Positions 8,851 to 15,831 of a stretch of 64,000 bases of DNA are shown here, in pieces. Each line of letters starts with the position of its first letter. The first letter of the stretch is position 1. The stretch covers positions 248,001 through 312,000 of the forward strand of contig NZ_JANGCG010000001.1 of assembly GCF_024462815.1 (NCBI RefSeq), given 5' to 3'. The notes under the pieces are model-generated. The model ran no database searches. It was not told where the DNA came from and was given only the letters and a program-made list of their open reading frames with translations. Origin of the DNA: Gemmiger formicilis (GTDB lineage Bacteria; Bacillota; Clostridia; Oscillospirales; Ruminococcaceae). The position numbers and the translations under genes are program-made.

Positions 8851-8901
8851 AAGTTGTTTTCACTTCACTTTCCCGGTGGGGGATTTCTCCACCGAATCTG
8901 C

Positions 8902-9254
8902 GGGGCTGTAATGGTTTCGACGGGGAGAGAGAGGCGTGAGCAGCGGGCCGTGGCGGTGACCCACGATAAAAGCGCCAACTTAAATTAACTGACAACAATT
9001 ATCCTGTTGCCGTAGCTGCCTAATTAGGCGCTACCGTCCTGCCTGCGTTAGTACCGCGTGGGGTCAGGGCGTCGATTAGGTACTGAACGTGAACGGGCTT
9101 AAGCTTTGCGGCCCGGCATGAACTTATGAAGCTACCGCGGTGTAGTGCGCGTGTGTTCGCCCGCACCAAGGGAATTTCAATAAGCACACTGCGCCCGGAG
9201 ATACTCTAACCGATTTCTTTTCGGACACGGGTTCGACTCCCGTCAGCTCCACCA
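8902..9254 (+). ncRNA. ssrA: Transfer-messenger RNA (tmRNA)
   Basis: The RNA tags proteins on stalled ribosomes and frees the ribosome. The 5' end GGGGCTG (8902) pairs over seven positions, one of them G-U, with CAGCTCC at 9244-9250. A discriminator A and an encoded CCA follow. The T-arm is GGGTTCGACTCCC. The tag frame ends at TAA 9021-9023 and reads DNNYPVAVAA from 8991, or TDNNYPVAVAA if resumption is at 8988. The charged alanine comes first, and the small hydrophobic end fits a ClpXP degron. The exact resume codon is uncertain. A hairpin at 8874-8894 just upstream may be part of the precursor. Confidence 0.96.
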
Positions 9255-9257
9255 TTT

Positions 9258-9291
9258 CCCCCTTGCCAACCATCTGGCAGGGGGCTTTTTT
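9258..9291 (+). terminator. Intrinsic terminator after ssrA
   Basis: The inverted repeat CCCCCTTGCCA / TGGCAGGGGG is followed by TTTTTT (9286-9291). It starts only four bases after the tmRNA CCA end. Confidence 0.87.
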
Positions 9292-9315
9292 GTAGCACTG
9301 AAAGGGGAAACGCCC

Positions 9316-9864
9316 ATGCAATACCAAAAGACAATCACGCTGCGCGACGGCACGCCCTGCATCCTGCGGGGCACAAATAGCGCTGATGCCGCACAGGTAC
9401 TGTCTATATTTAACCTTACGCACGCGCAGACAGACTTTCTTCTGACATATCCGGATGAGAGCAGAATGACCGTAGAAGAGGAGCAGCAGTACCTTGCCAA
9501 ATCCGCCGACAGTGCTGACAGCATTGAGATATGTGCCATTCTTGATGGCAGGATTGTCGGCACGGCAGGCATAAGCGCGGTAGGTCACTTGGAAAAGCTG
9601 CGCCATCGTGCAGAATTCGGTATCTCCATTGATAAAGACTACTGGGGCCGGGGCATAGGGCGTGCCCTCACACTGGCCTGTATTGACTGTGCCCGCACCG
9701 CCGGGTATTCTCAGCTGGAGCTTGATGTTGTGGCCGAAAATACCGCCGCGCAGGCGCTTTACCAGAGTGTTGGCTTTGCCGAGTATGGCCGCAATCCCCG
9801 CGGCTTTCGCACCCGCAGCGGCCAGTGGCAGGAGCTTATCCTGATGAGAATGGAGCTTAACTGA
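9316..9864 (+). CDS. GNAT family N-acetyltransferase
   Basis: This 182-residue acetyl-CoA-dependent acetyltransferase has the RimJ/RimL-like layout. The acetyl-CoA loop is visible as DYWGRGIGRALT near residue 110, followed by LELDVVAENTAAQALYQSVGF, the usual beta5-alpha4 motif. The substrate is unknown. Candidates are a protein N-terminus, an amine or an antibiotic, and nothing nearby helps to choose. AAAGGGG lies before the ATG. No promoter is evident in the 24 bases after the ssrA terminator, so it may be read through. A divergent-looking inverted repeat follows the gene. Confidence 0.88.
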   Translation: MQYQKTITLRDGTPCILRGTNSADAAQVLSIFNLTHAQTDFLLTYPDESRMTVEEEQQYLAKSADSADSIEICAILDGRIVGTAGISAVGHLEKLRHRAEFGISIDKDYWGRGIGRALTLACIDCARTAGYSQLELDVVAENTAAQALYQSVGFAEYGRNPRGFRTRSGQWQELILMRMELN

Positions 9865-9903
9865 CTTTTTGTAAAAAAATGCCGCTTTTCTCCCGGAAAG
9901 GTA

Positions 9904-9932
9904 TTGACATTTCTTTCCGGGTCAGCTATAAT
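9904..9932 (+). promoter_or_regulatory. Consensus sigma-A promoter of tRNA-Pro, inside an inverted repeat
   Basis: TTGACA (9904-9909), 17 bases and TATAAT (9927-9932) form a perfect consensus promoter, as expected for a stable RNA. The -35 box lies in the loop of a perfect 9-bp inverted repeat, CCCGGAAAG (9892-9900) with CTTTCCGGG (9913-9921). Confidence 0.87.
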
Positions 9933-9963
9933 ATACAAGCTGATTCGAGGCAGCTCGGTTCGA

Positions 9964-10040
9964 CCGGGTGTAGCGCAGTTTGGTAGCGCGCTTGAATGGG
10001 GTTCAAGAGGCCGTGAGTTCGACTCTCGCCACTCGGACCA
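9964..10040 (+). tRNA. tRNA-Pro, anticodon GGG
   Basis: The 77-base cloverleaf has an acceptor stem CCGGGTG/CACTCGG with one G-U pair, and the C1-G72 pair typical of bacterial tRNA-Pro. The D-stem is GCGC/GCGC, the anticodon arm CTTGA/TCAAG with anticodon GGG at 9998-10000, and the T-arm GTGAG/CTCGC. CCA is encoded. It reads CCC and CCU proline codons. It stands alone, with its own promoter and terminator. Confidence 0.96.
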
Positions 10041-10063
10041 AACATTGGGCTGTCGGAATCAGC

Positions 10064-10104
10064 AAAACCGCCAAATCCAAAAGGGTTTGGCGGTTTTCTT
10101 TTTT
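10064..10104 (+). terminator. Intrinsic terminator after tRNA-Pro
   Basis: A long stem AAAACCGCCAAATCC / GGGTTTGGCGGTTTT with an AAAA loop is followed by CTTTTTT. The A-rich left side means it may also stop the convergent gene on the minus strand, whose stop lies at 10122. Confidence 0.87.
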
Positions 10105-10121
10105 CACTGGCTGTGCGCCGC

Positions 10122-10967
10122 TTACCTCCGCATCAGACCATAGTCCCGCAGGCAATGCACAAGGCCGGTCTGTGTATCCGAAAAGCCACAGCCAGCCGCT
10201 GTGCGCAGCTTTCGGCCGTCCATCAGCAGGCTGCGCGGCCAGTCCTGCCTTTCCAGCGCAGGGCTGATGCCCAGTATTTCGCAGGCGCGCAGCGCTGTTG
10301 TATACATATCACAGTCATTTTCGCTGCCGAAGTTATACACTCCACCGGGCAGCTCGATAGCTCGGGGCAGCAGCTCCACCGCCTCACGCACATAGGTGAT
10401 ACCCCGGTAATCGTTGACAGAGAAGCGCAGTGTCTGTCCATGCAGCGCTGCAGTATAAAGATTCAGCAGGAAGTTGCCGCGCACCGGCAGACCGTACCCG
10501 GGCAAATCGTACATCCATGTAGCGCGCAGCAGCACGGCATCGGGCAGAATATCCAGCACCCGCTGCTCGGCCTCCCACTTATGCCGGCCATAGACATTGG
10601 CAGAGGAAAGCGGCATTTTTTCATTAAACGGTCCGTGCTCCTTCAGGCCTGCATATACCTGGTCAGAGCTGAAGGCAACCAGTCCGGCACCGGTTTCTTT
10701 CGCAGCCTTGGCCATCCAGCACGGCAGTTCCACATTGGCGCGGTAGGATTCCTCCGGGTGCTGCTCACTGTAGGCGGTGTCGGAAATCGCCGCCGTGTGC
10801 AGAATGACATCCGGCTGTTCCCGGTGCACCAGCTCTTCCACAGCAGCTTTATCCGCTGCGGCCAGCATCCCTTTGGGAAAGGCGCACAGCGTGTATCTTC
10901 CGGCCAGCTGGCTCATAACGCGTGCACCGACAAAGCCGCCCGCGCCGGAGACAAGAATCTTTTTCAT
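10122..10967 (-). CDS. RmlD-like SDR family sugar-nucleotide reductase
   Basis: The 281-residue extended short-chain dehydrogenase has the NAD(P)-binding GAGGFVGARV near residue 8 and the catalytic pair in NVYGRHKWEAE near residue 148, with a serine about 25 residues earlier (VAFSSDQVYAG). The best match is the RmlD substrate-binding group, which reduces dTDP-4-keto-rhamnose. No rmlA, rmlB or rmlC, and no glycosyltransferase, lies nearby, so a role in rhamnose synthesis is not shown. Other possibilities are the MAT2B-like or other NAD-dependent epimerase relatives. It has its own divergent promoter facing the MATE gene. Confidence 0.8.
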   Translation of the reverse strand: MKKILVSGAGGFVGARVMSQLAGRYTLCAFPKGMLAAADKAAVEELVHREQPDVILHTAAISDTAYSEQHPEESYRANVELPCWMAKAAKETGAGLVAFSSDQVYAGLKEHGPFNEKMPLSSANVYGRHKWEAEQRVLDILPDAVLLRATWMYDLPGYGLPVRGNFLLNLYTAALHGQTLRFSVNDYRGITYVREAVELLPRAIELPGGVYNFGSENDCDMYTTALRACEILGISPALERQDWPRSLLMDGRKLRTAAGCGFSDTQTGLVHCLRDYGLMRR

Positions 10968-10998
10968 ACAAGTACCTCACAGCACATAGATTGCCTTT

Positions 10999-11027
10999 AT
11001 TGTACCGTTTTTGCGCAGTCTGCGCAA
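10999..11027 (-). promoter_or_regulatory. Sigma-A promoter of the RmlD-like gene
   Basis: On the minus strand TTGCGC (plus 11022-11027) and TACAAT (plus 10999-11004) are 17 bases apart. The -35 is one arm of the palindrome TTGCGCA-GTC-TGCGCAA (11011-11027), which could be an operator. Confidence 0.62.
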
Positions 11028-11032
11028 GCCGC

Positions 11033-11061
11033 TTGACAAAATCCGCATGGGTCTGTATAAT
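11033..11061 (+). promoter_or_regulatory. Consensus sigma-A promoter of the MATE gene
   Basis: TTGACA (11033-11038) and TATAAT (11056-11061) are separated by 17 bases. The -35 boxes of this and the divergent promoter are only five bases apart, so one regulator could control both. Confidence 0.85.
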
Positions 11062-11112
11062 GTAAGCACCTAAAACAAGGTGTGGATTTTTACAGTTCTG
11101 ATACTACTTTTC

Positions 11113-11153
11113 GCCACACAGCGCTCCGAAAGCGGAGCGTTGTGTGGCTTTTT
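11113..11153 (+). terminator. Attenuator-like terminator in the MATE leader
   Basis: A 16-bp stem (11113-11128 with 11133-11148, one G-U) with an AAAG loop is followed by TTTTT. It lies between the promoter and the start codon, so it would stop transcription before the gene unless relieved. GTGTGG at 11080-11085 can pair with CCACAC at 11114-11119 in the left arm and could act as an antiterminator. Confidence 0.75.
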
Positions 11154-11176
11154 GCTGTGTCAAAAGGAGGAAACAC

Positions 11177-12508
11177 GTGAACGATACCTTTATGAAAGAA
11201 AAGCCGATTTTTCCGCTGCTGACCAGTATGGCACTGCCTATGGTCATTTCCATGCTGGTCAGCTCGCTGTATAACATCGTAGACAGCCTGTTTGTGGCCC
11301 GCATCAGCGAGGAGGCCATGACCGCGCTCTCTCTGGTCTATCCGGTGCAGAATCTTATCAATGCCATTGCCATCGGCTTCAGCATCGGCATCAGCTCGAT
11401 GATTTCCCTGCATCTGGGCGCAGGCAACCGCGACCGGGCCGACACTGCCGCCACCCTCGGTATGGCAATGTCCATTCTCCATGGCATCATTGCCTCGATT
11501 GTCAGCATTGCCATTATGCCGTCCTTTCTGGCGCGCTTCACAACGGATGAAACTGTCATTGCCATGGGCGTGACCTATTCCCGCGTGGCCTTTATGTTCG
11601 CCGTTATCATTATGGCGGCCATGTCCTTTGAGAAAATTTTTCAGGCCGTAGGCCGGATGAAAATCACCATGATTGGTCTTATGGCCGGTTCTGTCTGTAA
11701 CATCATTCTGGACCCGCTGCTGATTTTCGGCATCGGCCCCTTCCCGGAGATGGGCATTGCAGGCGCTGCGCTGGCCACCGGCATCGGCCAGCTGGTCCCG
11801 GTCGTGTTCTATATCATCGTTTATTTTGTCAGCCCCATCCCGGTCAAGCTGCGCCGCAGCTGCCTGCGCCCCGACGGCAAAATGGCTTTGCAGCTGTACT
11901 CCATCGGTGTGCCTGCCGCTCTGAATCTGGCGCTGCCCTCGGTGCTGATTACCTTCCTGAATTCGCTGCTGGCTTCCTTCTCGCAGAGCTACGTGGTGGT
12001 GCTTGGCATCTACTACAAGCTGCAGACCTTCCTGTATCTGCCCGCCAATGGCATTGTGCAGGGCCTGCGCCCGGTCATTGGCTACAACTACGGCGCACGG
12101 GAGTATGACCGCGTCCGCAAAATCTACCGCACCGCTATGGGGATGTGCGCCGCCATCATGGTGGCGGGCACCGTGCTCTGTCTGGCACTTTCCGGCCAGC
12201 TTATCGGGCTGTTCAGCTCCAATGCCGAGACCATCGCTATCGGCACCACGGCCCTGCGTATCATCTGCATTGGCTTTATCGTGTCCACAATTTCGGTGGT
12301 TGTCTCCGGCTCTCTGGAGGGGCTGGGCATGGGTGTGCAATCCCTTATCATTTCACTGTGCCGCTATGTTGTCATCATTATGCCTCTGGCATGGCTGTTC
12401 TGCCATTTCATCGGCTCGGACGGCATCTGGAATGCCTTCTGGGTCACCGAGTTCATCACCGCCGGTATCTCTCTGGTGGTGTATCACAAGAGCGTAAAGA
12501 TGGCGTAA
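11177..12508 (+). CDS. MATE family efflux transporter
   Basis: The 443-residue membrane protein with about twelve predicted helices exports organic cations, drugs or metabolites in exchange for Na+ or H+. It belongs to the MATE/NorM-DinF group: the N-terminal half shows PMVISMLVSSLYNIVDSLFV and the repeat half LPSVLITFLNSLL with GLRPVIGYNYGA. I chose GTG at 11177 because AAAGGAGG stands before it. An upstream in-frame GTG at 11144 lies inside the terminator hairpin and has no ribosome site. Expression is probably controlled by premature termination in the 110-base leader. The substrate is not predictable. Confidence 0.93.
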   Translation: MNDTFMKEKPIFPLLTSMALPMVISMLVSSLYNIVDSLFVARISEEAMTALSLVYPVQNLINAIAIGFSIGISSMISLHLGAGNRDRADTAATLGMAMSILHGIIASIVSIAIMPSFLARFTTDETVIAMGVTYSRVAFMFAVIIMAAMSFEKIFQAVGRMKITMIGLMAGSVCNIILDPLLIFGIGPFPEMGIAGAALATGIGQLVPVVFYIIVYFVSPIPVKLRRSCLRPDGKMALQLYSIGVPAALNLALPSVLITFLNSLLASFSQSYVVVLGIYYKLQTFLYLPANGIVQGLRPVIGYNYGAREYDRVRKIYRTAMGMCAAIMVAGTVLCLALSGQLIGLFSSNAETIAIGTTALRIICIGFIVSTISVVVSGSLEGLGMGVQSLIISLCRYVVIIMPLAWLFCHFIGSDGIWNAFWVTEFITAGISLVVYHKSVKMA

Positions 12509-12511
12509 ACA

Positions 12512-12554
12512 AAAAACGCATAGACGCCCGATAGGGGAACGTCTATGCGTTTTT
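12512..12554. terminator. Bidirectional terminator
   Basis: AAAAACGCATAGACG and CGTCTATGCGTTTTT form a perfect 15-bp stem with A and T tracts at either end. It serves the MATE gene from the left and the ATP-grasp gene from the right. Confidence 0.9.
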
Positions 12555-12568
12555 CTGTATCCGTTGTT

Positions 12569-13762
12569 TTACGCCTGCTCCTGCACGTAGTGGATGAATG
12601 CGTCACGCTCTGTGCTGGTGCGCACCACGGCGGTGTACATCCAGTCACCCATATCCAGACGCAGTGCCTGCGGGATGCGCTCATACATCCGCATACGGCT
12701 GCCATACTTTGCCATAATCTGTGCATGGGTGTGCTTGTACTGGTGGCAGTCGCGGCGTCCGGCGTAGACGCAGAAACACTTCTGCCCATTCAGGTCGGCG
12801 TTGCGCACCTCATCATAGCAGACCATATCGGCCCAGATCTGGTAGCAGTCCACCGAGTTTGCGTAGTTGATCATATCCGGCGTGTAGCCGCCGGCCGGGC
12901 GCATATTGACCTCCAGTGCCACATAGTCGCCCTTCTTGCCAAGGCCGGGCTTGTCCTCGTTCAGCTGGAAGAACTCGCAGTGAAAGAAGCGGCTTTTGGC
13001 CCCAAACGCCTTGATGGTGCGGAAACCCACGTTCTTCAGCGCGGCGGGCACTGACTTCTGGGTCCAGTAGCTCAAATCACCCTGCTGGCTGACAATATCC
13101 AGCATCGGGGTGGGGAACACATTGGAGGTATAGAACAGTGGCACACAGTGGCTGTCGGCCACACCGTCAAAGCTGACGATGGTACCGTTGATATACTCCT
13201 CCATGATATACGGTACCGAGTGCTCCTCGGCATAGAACTTTTTCAGCTCGGTAAAGTTGCGCAGCTTGTAGGTAGCCTCCGCACCGCAGCCGTTGTCCGG
13301 CTTGACGATGACAGGGTAGCCGACCTCCTTGATAAAGGCACGCGCCGCGGCCAGCGTGCTGACCATATGGTGGCGCGCCACAGGAACGCCCGCTGCGATG
13401 TAGCTTTCCTTCATCTTGCTCTTGTATTTGATGCGCTCGATGAAGTCATTTTTGGCGCCGGTGTTGATGTTGAAATCAGTGCGCAGCTGGGCATCCATTT
13501 CCAGCCAGTATTCGTTGTTGGACTCAATCCAGTCAATCTTGCCATAGTGGAAGGTGAAGTAAGCGACGGCACGCAGCATCTCGTCATAGTTGCCAAGATT
13601 GTCCACGCGGTAATACTCGGTCAGGCACTGCTTGAGCTCTGCCGGAATTTCATCAAACGGTGCATCGCCGATGCCCAGCACATTGACGCCGTTGCGGTGC
13701 AGTCGGTCGCAGAAATTCCAGTAGGTTTTGGGGAAATGCGGGCTGACAAAGATAAAATTCAT
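12569..13762 (-). CDS. ATP-grasp domain carboxylate ligase, orphan
   Basis: The 397-residue protein has a pre-ATP-grasp Rossmann start (MNFIFVSPHFPKTYWNF) and an ATP-grasp core with GYPVIVKPDNGCGAE near residue 146 and a Mg-binding ALEVNMRPAGGYTPD near residue 285. These enzymes join a carboxylate to an amine or thiol through an acyl phosphate. It lies near biotin-carboxylase/carbamoyl-phosphate-synthase-like and dipeptide-ligase relatives. No substrate can be assigned. The ATG at 13762 fits family starts, while a TTG four codons earlier is almost fused to AGGAAG. It follows the DUF4250 gene after 28 bases on the same strand. Confidence 0.82.
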   Translation of the reverse strand: MNFIFVSPHFPKTYWNFCDRLHRNGVNVLGIGDAPFDEIPAELKQCLTEYYRVDNLGNYDEMLRAVAYFTFHYGKIDWIESNNEYWLEMDAQLRTDFNINTGAKNDFIERIKYKSKMKESYIAAGVPVARHHMVSTLAAARAFIKEVGYPVIVKPDNGCGAEATYKLRNFTELKKFYAEEHSVPYIMEEYINGTIVSFDGVADSHCVPLFYTSNVFPTPMLDIVSQQGDLSYWTQKSVPAALKNVGFRTIKAFGAKSRFFHCEFFQLNEDKPGLGKKGDYVALEVNMRPAGGYTPDMINYANSVDCYQIWADMVCYDEVRNADLNGQKCFCVYAGRRDCHQYKHTHAQIMAKYGSRMRMYERIPQALRLDMGDWMYTAVVRTSTERDAFIHYVQEQA

Positions 13763-13790
13763 CGAGTTCTTCAACTTCCTCTCTCAAAAT

Positions 13791-13964
13791 TCACACAAAG
13801 CGGTTCTGTTCAGCGTTGTATTCGTAGCCAATCTCAGCCAGCGCCGCACAAATTGTCTGGCTGTCCGCACCCTCGCGGCCGCAGAAGGCCTCCAGAGAAG
13901 CATCGCGGTCACGCAGCTGGGTATTTACATAGCTCAACAGCATTACAGGGTCATGGGGGAGCAT
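13791..13964 (-). CDS. DUF4250 small protein
   Basis: This 57-residue protein of unknown function has the DUF4250 pattern LPHDPVMLLSYVNTQLRD at the N-terminus and IGYEYNAEQNRF at the C-terminus. The start at 13964 is set by AGGAGGTG six bases upstream; a longer open frame to 14027 runs through a terminator and is not credible. No membrane segment or metal site is visible. It lies between rpmB and an ATP-grasp ligase on the minus strand. The 38 bases between it and the rpmB terminator hold no promoter, so it probably depends on read-through. Confidence 0.82.
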   Translation of the reverse strand: MLPHDPVMLLSYVNTQLRDRDASLEAFCGREGADSQTICAALAEIGYEYNAEQNRFV

Positions 13965-13997
13965 AGGCCCACCTCCTAAAAAAGCAAAATAAAAGAG

Positions 13998-14030
13998 AAA
14001 AAGCCGGTCACACGATGTGACCGGCATTTT
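13998..14030. terminator. Terminator after rpmB, bidirectional form
   Basis: GCCGGTCACA (14003-14012) and TGTGACCGGC (14016-14025) form a perfect 10-bp stem with a CGA loop. A run of A before it and T after it allow termination from either side. Its main role should be to end rpmB on the minus strand. Confidence 0.85.
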
Positions 14031-14040
14031 TTCCTTCCAA

Positions 14041-14229
14041 TCAGACCGCGCGGGTAACTTTACCAGAGCGCAGGCAGCGGGTGCAGGCGTAGATATACTT
14101 CGGGGAACCGTCCACGATCGCCTTCACGCGCTTGACATTGGGGTTCCAGGTACGGTTGCTCCGACGATGAGAGTGAGAAACCTTGATACCGAACGTGACA
14201 CCCTTGCCACAGCAAGAACATTTGGCCAT
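14041..14229 (-). CDS. rpmB: Large ribosomal subunit protein bL28
   Basis: The 62-residue ribosomal protein has two CxxC pairs (CSCC near residue 4 and CTRC near residue 49), so it is the zinc-binding C+ form. The core SHSHRRSNRTWNPNVKRVK is diagnostic. The start at 14229 follows AAAGGAGGTG. The frame stays open upstream, but that part overlaps the promoter and has no family similarity. It is a single gene with its own promoter at 14263-14291. Confidence 0.97.
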   Translation of the reverse strand: MAKCSCCGKGVTFGIKVSHSHRRSNRTWNPNVKRVKAIVDGSPKYIYACTRCLRSGKVTRAV

Positions 14230-14262
14230 AATTGCTTGCACCTCCTTTTCAATAGCTTTAAC

Positions 14263-14291
14263 AGTATAGCGTATACTGCGCGAAATTGCAA
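14263..14291 (-). promoter_or_regulatory. Sigma-A promoter of rpmB, with palindrome over the -10
   Basis: On the minus strand TTGCAA (plus 14286-14291) and TATACT (plus 14263-14268) are separated by 17 bases. A perfect inverted repeat CAGTATA-GCG-TATACTG (14262-14278) covers the -10 box. Confidence 0.75.
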
Positions 14292-14384
14292 GAGTTTTTT
14301 GAGAAAAAATTTCGATTTTTTTCATAATTTTGCGCTTTTGTCTGATTTCAGCGCTAAATATTGTGTTTTGCGGCCCTGTAGGGC

Positions 14385-14413
14385 TTGTTTTGCCGCCGTT
14401 TCTACGATATAAT
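14385..14413 (+). promoter_or_regulatory. Sigma-A promoter of the M50 protease-scpAB operon
   Basis: TTGTTT (14385-14390) and TATAAT (14408-14413) with a 17-base spacer give a start near 14420. This is too close to the ATG at 14427 for a ribosome site and favours the later TTG start at 14445. Confidence 0.7.
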
Positions 14414-14444
14414 AGACTAAGTTTAAATGGGGTGGTGTGTACTT

Positions 14445-15101
14445 TTGAATGGATTGTTGTCTCCGGCAATGATTGTGCAGTATCTGCTGCGCGCCGTTGT
14501 TGTGCTGATTGCCATTCCTTTTCATGAATCCGCCCATGCGCTGGCCAGCCATCTGCTGGGCGACGATACCGCTGTGCGGGCCGGGCGGCTCTCGATGAAC
14601 CCGCTGCGCCACTTTGACCCGCTGGGTGCGCTGTGTATGCTGGTGGGCGGTGTCGGCTGGGCCAAGCCTGTCTCCATCAATCCGTACAACTACCGCAATC
14701 CCAAGGTCGGTATGGCGCTTTCCGCCGCAGCCGGGCCCGCCAGCAATCTGCTTCTGGCGTGGGTGTCGATGATTTTTTACAAGCTGTGCTGGTACAGTGG
14801 GGTGGGGCAGACCGTGCCCGCGCTGTCCATGTTCCTGTATTATATGGTGGCCATGAATCTGAGTCTGGCCGTATTCAATCTGCTGCCTGTACCGCCGTTT
14901 GACGGCAGCCGCATTGCCCTGCTGTTTCTGCCGCAGCGACTGTACTTCAAGGCAATGAAGTATGAACGGTACATTATGCTGGCTGTGCTGGCGCTGGTCT
15001 TTCTGGGGCTTTTGAACACGCCGCTTTCGTGGCTTGTCAACGCCATGTGGGGCGTTATGCTGCGCCTGACCGGCTTTGTGGAATTGTTGTGGGGGTATTG
15101 A
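14445..15101 (+). CDS. Site-2 protease family (M50) membrane metalloprotease
   Basis: This is a multi-pass intramembrane metalloprotease of about 218 residues. The zinc site HESAH (HExxH) lies in the first helices, and NLLPVPPFDGSRI near residue 147 carries the aspartate of the third ligand (NxxPxPPxDG). It belongs to the YwhC-like group that precedes scpA in many Firmicutes. The substrate is unknown. I prefer TTG 14445, because GGGGTGG lies eight bases before it and the upstream ATG 14427 has no ribosome site; the start remains uncertain. scpA starts five bases after the stop. Confidence 0.87.
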   Translation: MNGLLSPAMIVQYLLRAVVVLIAIPFHESAHALASHLLGDDTAVRAGRLSMNPLRHFDPLGALCMLVGGVGWAKPVSINPYNYRNPKVGMALSAAAGPASNLLLAWVSMIFYKLCWYSGVGQTVPALSMFLYYMVAMNLSLAVFNLLPVPPFDGSRIALLFLPQRLYFKAMKYERYIMLAVLALVFLGLLNTPLSWLVNAMWGVMLRLTGFVELLWGY

Positions 15102-15105
15102 GTTT

Positions 15106-15831
15106 TTGCCGGAAGTTCTGACATTTAAAATAGAAGATTTTGAGGGCCCGCTTGACTTGCTGCTCTATCTGGTGGGCAAGAATAAAATGAACCTCTATGA
15201 CATCAACATCATGGAGCTGATTGAACAGTACACTGCCGCCATCCGTGAAATGCAGCAGAACCGCATGGAGGTTTCCAGCGAATTCATTGATATGGCCGCC
15301 CATCTGGTTCAGATGAAAAGCGCCCTGCTGCTGCCCCGCAGCCCAGAGGCGGAACGGATGAAGGCCGAGCTGACCGGACGCCTGATTGAGTACAGCGCCT
15401 GCAAGGAGGTTGCCGCCCAGCTGGGCAGCCGTGCCCGGGATTTGTACACGGTTGCGCGTGAGCCCATGCCCCTGATTGGCGCGGCCGAGTACACACGCCG
15501 CCATGACCCCAACTGGCTGGTGCAGGCGTGGTTCAACCTGATGGGTCGCAGTACCCGCAAGAAAAAGCCCACACAGGAAAAGTTCGAGCCTCTGGTCACC
15601 GCGCCCTTTGTCTCGGTGGCAAGCCGCGTTTCTCATATGCTGCGCGGTCTGCTCAAGGGCAGCCTGCAGAAAATGGGGGAGCTGTTCAGCCATGAGGAGA
15701 GCCGCAGTACGAACGTTGCAACCTTCCTCGCACTGCTTGAGTTGATACGCGCAGGCCGCGTGAAGGTTGATGACAGCGGCGCTCTGCAGCTTGACCGCAC
15801 ACACCGCAGAAGAAAGGACAAAACGCAATGA
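15106..15831 (+). CDS. scpA: Segregation and condensation protein A
   Basis: ScpA is the kleisin of the SMC-ScpA-ScpB complex that compacts and separates chromosomes. The 241-residue protein opens with LTFKIEDFEGPLDLLLYLV, the SMC-neck-binding region, and continues with YDINIMELIEQY. The C-terminus has a winged-helix that would contact the other SMC head (FLALLELIRAGRVKV). I chose TTG at 15106; an upstream TTG would add residues outside the family. It overlaps scpB by four bases, showing tight co-expression. The middle region is rich in Arg and Lys (STRKKKPTQEK), probably a linker. Confidence 0.95.
   Translation: MPEVLTFKIEDFEGPLDLLLYLVGKNKMNLYDINIMELIEQYTAAIREMQQNRMEVSSEFIDMAAHLVQMKSALLLPRSPEAERMKAELTGRLIEYSACKEVAAQLGSRARDLYTVAREPMPLIGAAEYTRRHDPNWLVQAWFNLMGRSTRKKKPTQEKFEPLVTAPFVSVASRVSHMLRGLLKGSLQKMGELFSHEESRSTNVATFLALLELIRAGRVKVDDSGALQLDRTHRRRKDKTQ

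Noticed and set aside
8874-8894. A hairpin between smpB and ssrA as a terminator
   Set aside because: The stem CGGTGG/CCACCG has no T-run behind it, and stopping here would prevent tmRNA synthesis from the only visible promoter. It may be a processing signal.
11144-11176. GTG at 11144 as the start of the MATE gene
   Set aside because: It lies inside the terminator stem and has no ribosome site, while GTG 11177 follows AAAGGAGG.
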